A DNA stretch of 64,000 nt from Pyrenula massariospora (Eukaryota; Ascomycota; Eurotiomycetes; Pyrenulales; Pyrenulaceae), in contig JAGFMI010000017.1 of the NCBI GenBank assembly GCA_021030905.1, positions 744,001-808,000 on the forward strand, in the 5' to 3' direction. Under the pieces are notes generated by a model. That model was given only the letters and a program-made list of their open reading frames with translations. It was not told the DNA's origin and made no database searches. A program made the position numbers and the translations under genes. This document shows positions 52,590 through 64,000 of the stretch, in pieces; position 1 is the first letter of the stretch, and each line of letters begins with the position of its first letter.

Positions 52590-54414
52590 CTTCGCTTTTC
52601 CTCTACTTTGGTATCACATCGTCTTCTTCGCCCAATGGCAGCAACATTGCGATCTCCCAACTTCTCGACCAACCTCTTACATTCGACTATCCTAACATCG
52701 ATGCCGATCCTGCAGCCTTATTTCCTATGCCCAAATGCCAAAACATCACTTTAGCTGAGGCGACTATAGACCAATTGCAGGATGCCATGAACAGCAAGCT
52801 CTTAACAGCGGTGGATATTGTGAATTGCTACCTTACACGGGTCGAGCAAACGAACGGCTATATCAAGTAAGTCGATTGAGCATTTGGCTTTTTCATCTAT
52901 GTTGAATCCTGTAACTTTGATCTTTCTAAGACTGTCCGTCCATGTACAGTGGAGTGCTTCAGCTCAATCCCGATGCTCTGGCGATTGCTGCAAACTTGGA
53001 CGCGCTTCGTTCCGCCGGCCAAATTCTCGGACCACTGCACGGGATACCATTTCTTGTGAAAGATAACATCGCGACAAAAGACCGAGTTCCGACGACTGCC
53101 GGCACATGGATGCTCATTTCTAGTGTTGTGCCACGCGATGCATATGTTGTCTCTCGCCTCCGAACGGCAGGCGCAGTGCTCCTGGGCCATGCCACGCTCT
53201 CCGAATGGGCAGACATGCGGTCGAATAACTATTCGGAAGGCTATTCGCCCCGCGGTGGACAAGCTCGAAGTCCGTACAACCTGACCGTCAACCCTGGGGG
53301 CTCGAGTTCGGGGTCTGCAGCAGCAGTGGCGGGAAATCAAGTCATGGTGGCTCTAGGGACAGAAACGGACGGGTCTGTCATTAATCCGGCTGAAAGGAAT
53401 GCCATAGTTGGCATTAAGCCGACCGTAGGGTTGACGAGTCGAGCAGGTGTGATTCCGGAAAGCATCCATCAGGACACGGTAGGGGCTTTTGGTAGGACAG
53501 TCAGAGATGCTGCATATGTTCTAGAGGCTATATATGGTCCGGACGAACGTGACAATTACACCAGCGCCCAGATTGGTCGAACACCGACAGGGGGGTATAT
53601 TCAGAGCCTTAAAGACCGAACAGCTCTGCAAGGCGCCAAATTTGGTCTGCCATGGCAAAGCTTCTGGGCTCTGAACAATCCCGATCAAAATCAGCAGCTA
53701 CTCGAATTGATATCGCTGATAGGACAGGCGGGAGCCGAGATAGTCAACAACACGGAGTTGCCCAATTACCAGACAATCGTAAGTCCAGACGGGTGGGACT
53801 GGGACTATGGAACAACGCGTGGATATCCCAACGAGAGCGAATATACGGTTGTCAAGGTTGACTTCTACAACAATATTAAAGATTATTTGGCTGAAGTAAG
53901 TAACACTGACATCAAAGGGCTTGAGGATATCGTGCAATACAATTTGGATAATCTAGGCGCAGAAGGTGGCCTTCCAGGAGTCAATCCGGCTTTTGGTAGT
54001 GGACAGGATGGATTCCTTGCCAGTCTGCAAACAAAGGGAGTCATGGATGAAACATACTTCCAAGCGCTTGATTTCTGTCGAAGAAATTCCCGCGACCTCG
54101 GTATTGATGCAGCTTTGGAAAATCGTGGGGACAGAGTCGATGCATTACTGGTACCGCCAGACGTAGGACAAACATACCAGATTGCTGCCCAGGCTGGGTA
54201 TCCAATGGTCACGTTGCCGGCAGGTGTTAACGATGCAGCGAGTAACATGCCCTACGGATTGGCGCTGATGGGCTCGGCTTGGAGCGAACCCACACTTCTC
54301 AGGCTGGCGAGTGCGATTGAGGATCTTCAATTGAGCAGCGATACGCCGTACAAACGGACGTTGCCTCGGTGGAGAGACTACCAGAAGCGGGTTCTGCCGG
54401 TGGTTAATGCATGA
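52547..54414 (+). CDS. secreted amidase (amidase-signature family)
   Basis: Exons are 52547-52866 and 52950-54414; the 83-nt intron starts GTAAGT and ends GTACAG. The product is 594 aa. A hydrophobic start (LLIVSSLFLYFGI) should act as signal peptide. The Ser-Ser-Lys machinery is complete: Lys144 in PFLVKDN, the GGSSSGS loop (cis-Ser near 226-227) and Ser249 in TETDGSV. Blocks such as EWADMRSNNYSEGYSPRGGQ, INPAERNAIVGIKPTVGLTSRAGVIPES and WDWDYGTTRGYPNESEYT are near-invariant in a well-populated fungal subgroup of uncertain substrate. The enzyme should hydrolyse an amide bond outside the cell. The start codon and N-terminal codons come from a repeat also found at 47 kb, so the N-terminus is atypical for the subgroup. 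Homology to the subgroup is clear from about residue 58 (LFPMPKC). Confidence 0.92.
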
Positions 54415-56665
54415 TGGGCATCGGATGGCGATCGGGGATTTAAGCTGCTGCTCTCCTATGAGGTCGGTTTTGCCTGAGTGGCTAATAAGAATTAAGCCTT
54501 TCCTAGACTCGCAGGTGTCACGGCGTTGCTGTCAGGAAGTGCTGCAGGGCAGAGATACTGCTGCAGAGGATCTGTATCAGACTGGTTAGATCTTTGTGCT
54601 GGTGAGAGGCTGGTACGTACCTGCTAGTATGCACGGATCCCCTTTCAACCAGATGCCTTGTGGGAGAGCCGTCGAGGATGGACATGGGGTATGGGGGGGC
54701 TGGGGGAGAGCAGCAGCACGCGGGCTACACAGCGTCAAAGGCCAGGGTCTTGGCGCGGTCGGCCAATCGGCAGCACAACGATGAAACGGCACGCTCTTTA
54801 CCACCACCACCACCTTGCAATACGTGATTTCTTTTGTTCTTATTGCATCTCACTCTTGCTTGACCATAACCTCTACCGTCGTAGCCCTTCGTTGCATTTC
54901 CTCCTCAGCCGTTGCGGCGCGCCTGTCGCTCTCCTCGTTTTCGCCATGCCGCCGCATATTACGTGCAGCTACAATTAAGTCTGTGGGCTAGCTGTCCTAG
55001 TGTGCGGGTCATCTTGCTGACCGCCTTGATCGCCCCCGTCTCAACGGCACCAAAGATGCGCGCTCTGAGAAACCGTCCGTACTATCAATCGCCTACCTCC
55101 GAGCTCAAGCTCCTGACTTCTCTGCTGCTCTTCAAGACATCCTGGGAAACTCTCCCGGCACATGGATGGCCCGCGAAGCTTCCAGCGGGCTCAATACCCC
55201 ACCGAATATGCCGGGGGCCAAAAAAGCTGGCTGGTCCACGGGAAATCGAAGCAAAAATCCATCAATCTCAGTGGTAAAACATGTGTTGTTTAAGCCTCGC
55301 TTACCCACGCCCTTGGCTTGCAGAGAGAATTAAAAGGAGCCTTGTTCTGGAGCGCCGCATATGCAGTCCCACAGCGTTATATGTTAAGCGCAGTGACAAC
55401 TCATCACGCATCCGACGCTGCGGTCGATCCAACTGCAGGCTAATGGTTGCTGTCTCTATCCAACTCGCTACCTAAGAGGTCAGTATCCCGAGCCACCAAT
55501 GACTGGGTGGGCTGCAATTTGACTGCAGGCATTGCATCATTCAAATGTTTGCTGGCTCGATACACTTTTCAATTATCGCACCCACACCACTGGTCAATGC
55601 TACGTTTGGTGTTTACCGCATCGGTGGAACTCATCGCTCGTGTCGGAGCTTGCATAAGCTTCTAGCGGCTTGCCATTGACTCGGGAATCTTTACACACGG
55701 CCGGGGTCATCGCAAAAGTACCTGGCCCAGTGTACTCCAGACCAATGGTACAGCAACACCAGGCGCTTGTGCAGTAGTGGTCTTTTAGCCGTCGGTATTG
55801 ACAAGCGCTCTCCATGCCCGCTCCATATTGTCGTTGCCACCAAGCCCCTGCGATGGCAATTTTCATTATGTGTCCGTCGAGACTAGATCACCGCGACCGT
55901 CAACGCTCGGATCAAGTTGTCTGCCGATCGTCCATTGGACGTGACGGATGCTGTGGTTACTATTACTGGCAGAAAGGTATGCCAGCACATCAGTACAGAT
56001 GCCACGCCAGGATGTCTCTCCTCTCTCAACTGCACCGGCCAATGTTTGAAGCGGGCAAAACCTATGGCTATCAATCGCAAAATACCTCGAACCCGCCCCA
56101 CACGACATTGGTTCTCCCATTAAAATGCACAAGCTCCTCGACATTTACTAATTTGTTCTCTCACTGGAGGTGTCCTTGTTGTTTGCATTGAATCTTCTGA
56201 GAATATCTGGGTGATCAATCAAGTCTTTATGTCTGCATAGAACTCTGCAGATACCCCTTTATGAGTCTTTCGAAATCTTGGGCACTGTTAGCATTACGTT
56301 GGGCACCAATCCTTACTGCTTTGCACTTTCAATTGCCAATTGAGCCCTGAGACGGTGCTCTGTACTCGGACTTTGTCCACTTGGATGGGCAAGCAGGGCA
56401 CCACGAGCTCCGACTCTCAAGAGATTGGTTAACTTTTCAGGATGTACTACATATTGTACCTGGCTAGTATGTCTTGCCAAATTCGGCGATTGGATCCGAT
56501 CTAGATCGGTCGCCTCATTTTAGCATACCCCTTGCATCACCTATGTTGTTCCTGGCTGTTTCAATAACCTCAGCCGCTTCCATCCTTGCTCACGGCTGGT
56601 TGTGGCTTCAAAAGGAATATCGAACTTTAATTCAACTATGATCGACTGACAGCTGGCATTGATAG
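54415..56665. other. gene-poor interval
   Basis: Short frames only. On the minus strand, an ATG at 55866 opens 88 codons with seven Cys (CQYRRLKDHYCTSAWCCC...), but no signal peptide or splice partner is seen. A first exon for the dsRBD-like gene must lie somewhere in the right part of this interval. Confidence 0.4.
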
Positions 56666-57048
56666 GTCTCTGCCGTCGTCGACATTGGCCCGACCCCCTT
56701 TATGAATCCTACCCCTCAGCTTCACGCCGCGGGTACAAGTGTGTGGTCCGGGTAAACAACCGAGAATACCAGACCGATACGTACTACGAATCGGATAAAT
56801 TGGCGCGCGAGAACGCCGCCATGCGGGCGTACCTCATTTGTCGCAATTTCTCGGTCAACGACGGCATGTACCCGGTTGGCCACGACCACGGCGGCGTCAT
56901 ACAAGGCGTCCCGGTCGCCATTGGGACAGGGCGGTATCGGTACGCGGACACGGACGGGTCCGGGAGCAGTGGGAGTCGAAGCTGTGGAAGTAGTCCGGAG
57001 AGCCGTGACGGACGGCGCTACATGCACTCCCACCGGAGCCGACGATGA
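56666..57048 (+). CDS. dsRNA-binding-motif-like protein, 3' exon (5' part not found)
   Basis: The frame enters at a TAG acceptor (56665), so this looks like the last exon of a spliced gene. An ATG in frame near the conserved part is lacking, and I could not find the first exon. The readable protein contains DPLYESYPSASRRGYKC, VRVNNREYQTDTYYES, LARENAAMRAYLICRNF and SVNDGMYPVG, which follows the alpha-beta-beta-beta-alpha plan of a small dsRBD as found in a family of short fungal proteins. A Gly/Ser/Arg-rich tail ends HRSRR. The likely role is RNA binding, by analogy only. Confidence 0.55.
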
Positions 57049-58500
57049 AAAAGGGCAAAAGAGCACGGATCCTGTTTATATCATCCATCCTTCGACAGCA
57101 TTCTTCCGACATTTACGATGCTTATGACCATTAGCGGGCATGATAGGCAGGGACACAGTACTGCCAACGAACTAACGACGTCACGAAATTAGAGAGCACT
57201 TTTCTTCTGTTCATCATGACTTTGCATGGCCAATCGGCGGTGCTCCAGGGGAGCTTTGTCCTACTTCATGAGGTTTTTTGTCCATCGTTTAGCGCTGCTT
57301 CTTCGAAGTGAAAGTTCTAGCCATCGATATTCTTCAATCGTCAGATATGACGGATTTAAGCTGATCAGACCCGCCGTCCAATCTTTCTTGCCAGCTTAAC
57401 ACTCGTTCCGGAAGAGTTCTGCCCTACTGCCCATGAAGTGGGGCAGTCCACCACGAGAAGCATATAACATGGGAAGGCACTGGGTTCTCCCACTCTAATC
57501 AGAACTTCTTCAAGCAACATAAACCGTTCTCCTACAAATGCGCCTTGACCGCGAACTCTACCAAGAAGGCGGGCTGTTGAAGTGTTGTCAACTTCACAGC
57601 CGCTTGGGGCTCTACCGCACACAGAAACACTCCTCGCGTCCGCCGCCGGGGTGTCTTCTCATCATGATCAAGTTGACCAACATGAATATGATCCATGGGG
57701 TTCTTCAGTAAAACATGTGGGCGTCTTCACAGCGACTTGGAAATCATTGTGGGGTACACTTCCTGGCAACGCGCCCGGTGCAGCTTTTCCACCATAATCA
57801 AGTCGCGGTGCGGTAGGAGATTCTCTCTACAGACCCCTTTGTAGCATCACCACATACATACATAATCCTGGGACCCGTCAGCGTAGCTTGCCACCGTAAC
57901 CAACCCGGTGCGATGATCACGTTACTGCAAACAAGCACCCTCCCTACCTACCTACCTACAGCCCATTTACAACCCCCTGCCGCAGACGGGAAGTACGCCT
58001 CCTAAGAGCCCACCGGCACATCTTTCTTTTCATAGGATCCAACTCGGTACGGTGAACAGACCACACCTAATCTACCCTGCCCTGCGAGTAGTCTCGCGTT
58101 CAGTGCCACCAACCAACTAGTTAGCAGCCCCTATCCAAGCCTAACATAGCCGGGCCAGGGAGGAGAGTAGAGTAAGAGTGGAATCTCGATGTAAGGAGTG
58201 GCGTGTCGTGTGGCCTGAGAGTTCGATCGGGGTCTGCATAGCCTGAGATCTTCGTGGGTGTGTTTGCAGATTTTGATTTTGAGGTTTTAAGCGGCTTTAC
58301 CGCACCACCAACCTTTCTCCTAGCGTCTTACCCAACTTAGCTCTTATCGAAACTGCGATACACCTCAGCATTATTTCGCCGCTCCCTGCCGTGCTTTGGG
58401 CGTGGAGTTAACATTCTTATAGACTTTCTCGCAAGAAGCCCAAGCCCGCCTGATTTGATGTGCAGCAAGTTGATCGAAGCGAGATCTGCGCACCGTGCCG
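57049..58500. other. intergenic, with a CCTA microsatellite
   Basis: No gene is seen. CCTACCTACCTACCTACA lies at 57943-57960 and an ACAT/ACATA run at about 57850-57865. Confidence 0.5.
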
Positions 58501-59064
58501 CTAGCCGAGCATGTAGCTAGTCCGGGGAAAAGAGCGTTGTTTGGTCCAGCGTCGATGGAACTGTGTGTAGCCGTGCATACAGATTCTGTTGGTTAGGATT
58601 GGAGTGGCGAGGCGGAGAAGCGCGTCCACATATCCTGACCTGTTGTGCTTGGAGTCCTTGAATAGCAAATTAGATAGGATTGTATAGGTTAGTGCCTCGG
58701 ATTCAGGCGCTGCTAGAACGTACCTTCGAGCGGTTTGACATAGCACGGAGAGCAAGAGGAATATTCGCGGTCGTTGGCATTTTAGAAGGTTTTCTGTAAA
58801 AGAGACCAAAACAGAGAGTACTGATAGGCCAAAGTGAAAACTTACTTTCATCCATAAATAACCGACGCAGAGTACTTACAGGCAATAGTAAAAGCTCGCT
58901 TTCAGCCAGGTTTCAGCGCAGTATCTGGTAGACGCTGATACACCAAATGTACCTAATTCGAGAACAAAATCACCCTTTTGGGATATCTCTCTTAGATCCA
59001 TATTTGGGTGCTTGCATAGCGCAACTTTTAGATAGCGCGCGCGATCTTGGCTATTGAAAACCAA
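58501..59064 (-). CDS. unrecognised spliced gene (5' end open)
   Basis: Exons are 58880 to at least 59050, 58724-58793 and 58501-58656. Introns are 86 nt (58794-58879, GTAAGT...TTTTACAG) and 67 nt (58657-58723, GTACGT...ATTCAAG, with ACTAACC branch site). Both joins keep one frame across all three exons. The readable protein includes ARYLKVALCKHPNMDLREISQ, SFYYCLKPSKMPTTANIPL and YVDALLRLATPILTNR. Upstream the frame hits a stop at about 59067; an acceptor CAATAG at 59052-59051 suggests another intron, and a GTGAGC donor lies near 59190. I recognise no domain. The two clean introns are the main evidence that this is a gene or a recent relic. Confidence 0.45.
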
Positions 59065-61567
59065 TCACCAGGAGAGAAATGGCTCCTGAGAGGCAGTGAG
59101 CGCAATTTTCGAGCTATCTCCTAGTGGTGATATGGATAAGAAATCCTGGCCGAGTGGAAAGAGATATGTGAGAATAAGAAAAGCGCGCTCACGGCAATGG
59201 TTGAAGGGTAAACTGCTAGTAGATCATGTGGTGTTCTCACCGAAGTGGACTCTGCTGCAAGATTCCTTACCGAAATACTCGTCCGAAAATTGAGAGGTGG
59301 CGCATGGATGAGATTGAGTCTACGGGTAAGGAGTGAGCGCGATGGCTAGGAGAGTCCCCTTGAGATCGTACGTCTGTGGATGGTGGATTGCCTAGGAAAG
59401 GAAAGCGTCGAAAGGAAAGCGTGGAAGCGAAAGAGGTCGCTTCCTTTCCTGGGAGATGGATGTGAACGGAGAGACGAACCGCCAGCTGGAAGAAAGTTCT
59501 GAGGTAGGTGTATAAGAGCGCTATTAAGCTGTGGGAGCAATATTATAAACCACGTAGTCGAAGAAGCTCGGGTTGGATTGGGGGTATGAGCGATGCTGGA
59601 CAAGACATACCCGAACTAACGCCACGTAACATGATCTTTCTGTGTCTGTGGTCTGGTCTGTGTCTTCATCCCAACTCGATCCTGAGCCTATCTTTTAGCA
59701 GTTGCTAATAATCATCACCATCGTCCAATCCCGTCAGTCCGGTCAACCCAAAGCACTGACCTACTTGTCCTCATGCGAAATCCAAGCTTCATAATCTTCA
59801 AGGGTCATAGCACTTCACGTTTCTTCCTCAACTTCTAACAATCCATGTCTACCTGTCTTGCAGCACGGGCTCGTCGACTAGACACCAAAATATAACTTCA
59901 TCTATACGTTCAGTCTCACAGACCTACCTACTCATCCACTCACCCTGCATCCATCCGCTGCCATTCGCGTTTTTGACAGGTTGCACCACAGTCCAGGGTT
60001 TCGCAGGAGCACTCACACAAGTTTCCGACGCGGTTAGCCACTGCGGAAACGACAACAAAATCGGAGCTGGGAAATTGAGTTCGTCTGAAGAGGGAATATG
60101 CCGAGAAAAAGAGGCAAACGAAGTAAGCAGGAGCTAGAAGATTGCTAGTCGAGTGAATGTTGATAGATGCAGCTAGAAAGAATACAGCAGGCTAATATAC
60201 GCCTCAGCCGGAGTTGATTCGGAAATTATGGTGATTGATGAGTGAGAGACCGTTAGCTCAAGATCGCAAGGGCAGGACGATAGGGCAAGAGACTTCCGAT
60301 TTTTACCGGATTCTCGATCGGGCCCACGTTCCGCCAGGTCCGCATTCCGGGTGGGAAAGGACTGCAGTCCTCAGCCCCTAGGACGATCATGAAACCACTG
60401 ATGGAGAGGTACATCCCCGGAATTATTCTTCAGCCTCCCTTGCCGTGTCAGCAGGGAATGACCGGCATCAGGTCCCTTAGATTGGAATTGGCAGCAAGCT
60501 TCCGCATTGGGCAGCCGGGGCCTCCAAAACGGAAGCTAGGAAAAGGTCCGAAGCGAAGCAAACGCGCTGAAAACATGAAACATGCTGGGGTGATCATCCG
60601 CTGCCTGGGTATAATGCCAATATTGATGAGTGTTTAATTTGACATGTCAATCTTCGGCTAACCAAGACAGTAAGCTTGACGACTGACCAGGGGGAAACTA
60701 CATATCATGACGAGGCAGCCTTGCCGAAAGCTGCAGTCCTTTTCGAAGACGGCAATAGCGTGCTGCCATGTATCAGGGATTGGTAGAGATGCGGCAGCGC
60801 GAGAAGATTGCTGCTGATCATCCCGGCGTTTTGGTACCGCGGGGTTGGCACAGGACGCTTCATGTTTGCCGGGACGACCAATTGGTTCGGAAAACACCAG
60901 AACGTAACACTGGATTGCACCTTGGGCAGCACTGCTCCACGCACAAAAGAAAAAAAATTCGCATATTCAAGAACTTCCACGACGAAGCACATCTGACTTA
61001 ATATGGCCCTCGCCAAAACCCCCGTGGGTGGCAGCAGTGAGATTCGGGTCGGTGCCGATTGCCAACGAGTCGGGCGGTGTGAAGCTTATTCTGTCGGGAG
61101 ACAAACAACGCCAATTTCAACTAGCCAAAAGTAACACAAGGATGGACCGCCGACGTGCCATGCACATCATGAAAAGGGGCGTTTGCAGAGAAGCATGGCC
61201 CAAAAAATGGACTTGTGTAACAGAGCGACGGGTATGACCCTGTTCGATGAGCAGAGCGTCCGAGTAATGCCTCATAACAGCCAGTCTATCTCCCTCAAAA
61301 CCGAGGAATCGTTTGGCAGCCAACATTCCAGTCCAATTACGCATGTGCCTATGCGGCTCAACGAGTGCTCGGGAATGGACCAAGTCACAAGATAGCCGTG
61401 TTTGCTTCTCAGTGGGTATGCATTGATGGTTTGGAGTTGGGAAGCTTGCCATTATAACATGTAGCCGCTTCTCTAGGACCTGTCTATTAATTCGCAAAAA
61501 CTTCAGTCTCCTCGCATCGGTGGTTTTCGGTTATCGCGTGGTTGGTCTTTTCCTCGTTTTCGTCAGC
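59065..61567. other. gene-poor interval with a hairpin-forming repeat
   Basis: No gene is supported. The 14-base AGGAAAGGAAAGCG (59394-59407) has a near-perfect inverted partner at 59438-59450, and its GAAAGGAAAGCG core is repeated directly just downstream. Short frames at 60389-61240 on both strands have no domain. Confidence 0.45.
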
Positions 61568-62153
61568 ATGTCTTTAACTGGGGTTGGACCTCGCGCTTCG
61601 AAAGAGGAATTCATGAGAGCTTTGAGACTTGAACCGACCAACAATACGCAGCACGATGCATATTATCGTGATATGAGAGTTTGTACCCGGAGACTGGTGG
61701 CCAATCGAAGGACAACCGCTGATAGATGCTCAGGAAAAAGCTATCAATACGTACCGAGAGCTACACGCAGATCGATCCAATCTTATTGAGGAAAAGAGGC
61801 TTGATCAGAGCATTCAACCTCCATTCTTTTGGCACCATATTCGCACAGATCGTAGACGAGCAGCCATTTTGCGCACCTGGTATTCGGCAGCTCCAGGCAC
61901 CACAACGCGAGCGTTGTTCGATATGGGAGCCACGCAGAATAATGATATCGGTCCCAATTGGGTCACGCATTGGTTGTTGTACAGTGTCTTCCGATCTCGT
62001 GATGAGCGCAACAATCGAAATCGCAGGGCAGGCGATGATAAATCCCAGTCTGGAAGCGGGCCAGGTAAGCTTCTTTCCCGATTTAGCGTTTCCTCCAATG
62101 AGTTGACTTTGCAAGGCCGCCATCTTTATTACGATCCCGTCCGAGGAAATTAA
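61568..62153 (+). pseudogene. unrecognised gene with a frame break, or mis-modelled
   Basis: An ATG at 61568 opens MSLTGVGPRASKEEFMRALRLEPTNN and continues to about 61675. The coherent continuation lies one frame over: PGDWWPIEGQPLIDAQEKAI, RSNLIEEKRLDQSIQPPFFW, TTTRALFDMGATQNNDIGPN. No usable intron links the two, so either a one-base shift has occurred or the true start lies in an undetected exon. Near the end, an in-phase 51-nt intron is possible (GTAAGCTTC to TGCAAG), and with or without it the frame ends HLYYDPVRGN. The family is not recognised. Confidence 0.35.
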
Positions 62154-62222
62154 AACTGCACATTTATTGAGTGGCAAAGCGCTGTATCCAAAATTGCAGT
62201 TTGATGTGTTTTGCGGCGATCT

Positions 62223-63790
62223 TCAGTCCTCCTCGCCTTGAACTTTGGTGCTGGATTTTCTTGACGAATTTTGCTCTTTTTGGCGCTCCTTTCTCAATGT
62301 ATCAGCGACATTTGTTTTGCCATTAAGATCTCGATCCTCCTGCCATTCAACGTCATATTCAGCGGCGACGGCCTTGATCTCTTTTCGTAAAGCGTTCCCT
62401 TCATCAATCAATGCCTCCCATTTAGATAGGTCAAAGCCTCTTGCTTCATACAACTTATTTTGACGACGACTGATGGTAAGATTCATAGCGGATCGATAGG
62501 AAACCTCCCGATTATTGTAAAGGAACCACAAATAGCCCCCCATTAATGTACTCAGGCCAACTAAATAAGTGACCGGCTCCATCGTATCCCAACCATAATC
62601 GGTCTTAAAAGTTAAGTAAGCGACTCCGAACCACCATCCGAGAATACCAAGAAAGCCCATGGCTGCCAACCGCTGCCCTCCCTTATGGGCAGCAATGTCG
62701 CATTCACGTTTCAGGGCGGACATATCAGCGATTTGCCGAGCCGTCTTCCTTAGGCGTGACCGCAAATAATGGGTTCTGTCCTGGAAGGAAGGCACGCCGA
62801 CACGAATATCTTCTGAAGCCCCTTCAATCTCAACAGCAAACTCTTTAGCTCTTGCAGCATCTCTAATGAAGTCGCCGATCTCAGTGGAGCTTGACCATCT
62901 CACAAAGTTATTCTGATGACCGTCGTCATCTTCTGCTTCGCGACCAAGTCCGCTATAAGACTCTACGCCACCCTCTCCTGATCTGCCACGGGCAGGACTA
63001 TATTCTACAGCGTCCTTATCCTCTTCTGGCGTTCTTTCTTTAGGTTTGATCTCGTCGTCTTTGAACTCCACTGCTCTAAAGGTGACTTTTGGAATCCTGT
63101 TGTCTCCTTTCTCTGTGGTTATGGAGGGTAGCTCGGACTGTATTAATCGTTCGAGGTATGAGAGGGGCTGTTGTGGATGGACAAGAAGAGCCAGGGGCGC
63201 TATGTCTTTCCGATCTGTGTTATGATCGACGGTAGTGAGAGGAAGAACGAGCTTTAAAAGGCGAGAGGGCGTAGTGAGGAGCTTCCCTATAGACTGTTAG
63301 CGGTCGGATCCCGGGGAGTTTAGAGCAATTAAAAAGAAAAAGGGGTTGCCACAAGTCTGATGACCGCCACAACAAGCTCCAAGGTTCTTTCATGCGCACT
63401 GATAATCGTGTTGCATACGCATGGTCATCGACATAGTGACTAGAGCACATGAGGATACTCACCTTTCGTCATCGCCCCAGCAGATCTGGGCCGTTTTACA
63501 GGAGGTTCTGCGGTGCCTTCTCGGTGCCAGGGTGTACGCACTTGTTTCTCTTTTTCCTGAGCAATGGCATCTTCGAAGGACGACTGCTGTTCGTTGATGC
63601 CTTTCTGGTTGAGGTCTTTGGCCTTCTGCTCGTACGAGACTGATCGGTTCGGTATCACAACGCATTTTGGCAACTGTACTCGCGAAGCTTCTGTGTGTAA
63701 TCGATGGGAGGCTGCAGCGTTACCAAGAACAGAGCTCTGGAGGGAGCATGAGATTACTCTTCCAATTGCTCGACCGAACTGCGGTGACAT
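62223..63790 (-). CDS. MCU: mitochondrial calcium uniporter
   Basis: Exons are 63463-63790 and 62223-63286, with a 176-nt intron (63287-63462; GTGAGT...CTATAG) in phase 1; the product is 463 aa. The N-terminus (MSPQFGRAIGRVISCSLQSS...) is a matrix-targeting sequence. The MCU N-terminal region is followed by a coiled-coil (about 285-310, RSRLRKTARQIADMSALKRE) and two transmembrane helices (about 318-336 and 347-366). Between them is the selectivity filter WDTMEP (about 342-347), matching the W-D-x-x-E-P DIME motif with Thr in place of the usual Ile. A second coiled coil and a charged tail end the protein. It forms the inner-membrane calcium channel. Fungal MCU proteins lack the animal EMRE partner. 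A charged, Gly/Glu-rich insert near 190-235 is typical of fungal sequences. Confidence 0.93.
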
Positions 63791-64000
63791 TATTGGGGAA
63801 TGTTGAAGGCGCGCCGGAGTCGCGCGCTAGTTCTTGGCCCAGCCAATTTTTGCGGCTTCGACAGATGTCAATTTGTGAGAGGAGCAGAGGGTTTGATACC
63901 GATCATAAGCATGCAAATGAGCCTCTTGCATGGCTCATCCCAGAAATTACAAGGAAGAAGGTCTTTCCTTACGAGCACGTCTCGTTAAAAGGCAAGATGT
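63791..64000. other. MCU upstream region
   Basis: This is GC-rich (GGCGCGCCGGAGTCGCGCGC near 63810) and presumably promoter. A plus-strand frame from 63800 runs towards the window edge without a domain. Confidence 0.4.

Overview
The window comes from the nuclear genome of a filamentous ascomycete (Pezizomycotina). Reasons: genes on both strands at moderate density; introns mostly 45-90 nt with GTRAGT-type donors, CTAAC/CTGAC-like branch sites and (C/T)AG acceptors; and fungus-typical families (GH76 mannanase, XIP aquaporin, tetrahydroxynaphthalene reductase, LDB19-type arrestin, UstYa-like protein, secreted amidase). A more precise placement is not supported by reading alone. There is no tRNA, rRNA, CRISPR array or intact transposable element that I can defend.

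Layout. 1-4.8 kb is gene-poor and holds a HET-domain relic near 3.1-3.4 kb. 4.8-5.3 kb has a two-exon 93-residue secreted protein (-). 6.8-7.6 kb has a single-TM UstYa-like protein (+). 8.6-9.6 kb has an X-intrinsic-protein aquaporin (+). About 9.7-11.1 kb is a decayed epoxide hydrolase gene (-), readable only in pieces in different frames. 13.2-14.3 kb is a secreted GH76 (+), followed by a metallophosphoesterase (-), a cysteine-rich secreted protein (+), a double-GFA protein (-) and mitochondrial Mn-superoxide dismutase (-). 21.2-23.4 kb is a TFIP11/Ntr1-type G-patch splicing factor (+). 24.5-25.4 kb is a melanin-type tetrahydroxynaphthalene reductase (-). About 3.3 kb of gene-poor DNA follows.

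28.7-44.2 kb is a dense housekeeping block, all on the minus strand: poly(A)-binding protein PAB1, HECT ubiquitin ligase HUL5, a SNF2-family ATPase, farnesyltransferase beta subunit RAM1 and an LDB19/ART1-like arrestin with three PPxY motifs. 45.7-46.6 kb is PIG-L/GPI12 (+). 47.3-48.8 kb is an eight-exon HExxH secreted metallopeptidase (-). 50.2-52.0 kb is a four-exon Thr/Cys-rich secreted protein (+). 52.5-54.4 kb is a secreted amidase (+). 54.4-62.2 kb is gene-poor, with a dsRBD-like protein (about 56.7-57.0), an unrecognised spliced gene (58.5-59.1) and a broken or mis-framed gene (61.6-62.2). The mitochondrial calcium uniporter MCU (-) closes the window.

Functional threads: secretion and cell wall (GH76, amidase, metallopeptidase, small secreted proteins, GPI12); mRNA life (PAB1, Ntr1-like); ubiquitin and trafficking (HUL5, LDB19-like arrestin, RAM1 prenylation); mitochondria (SOD2, MCU). 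The most informative structural signal is a dispersed repeat of about 120 bp (46983-47101 and 52470-52589). Its second copy carries mainly C-to-T and G-to-A differences, as repeat-induced point mutation would leave, and it supplies the start codon and first codons of the amidase gene.
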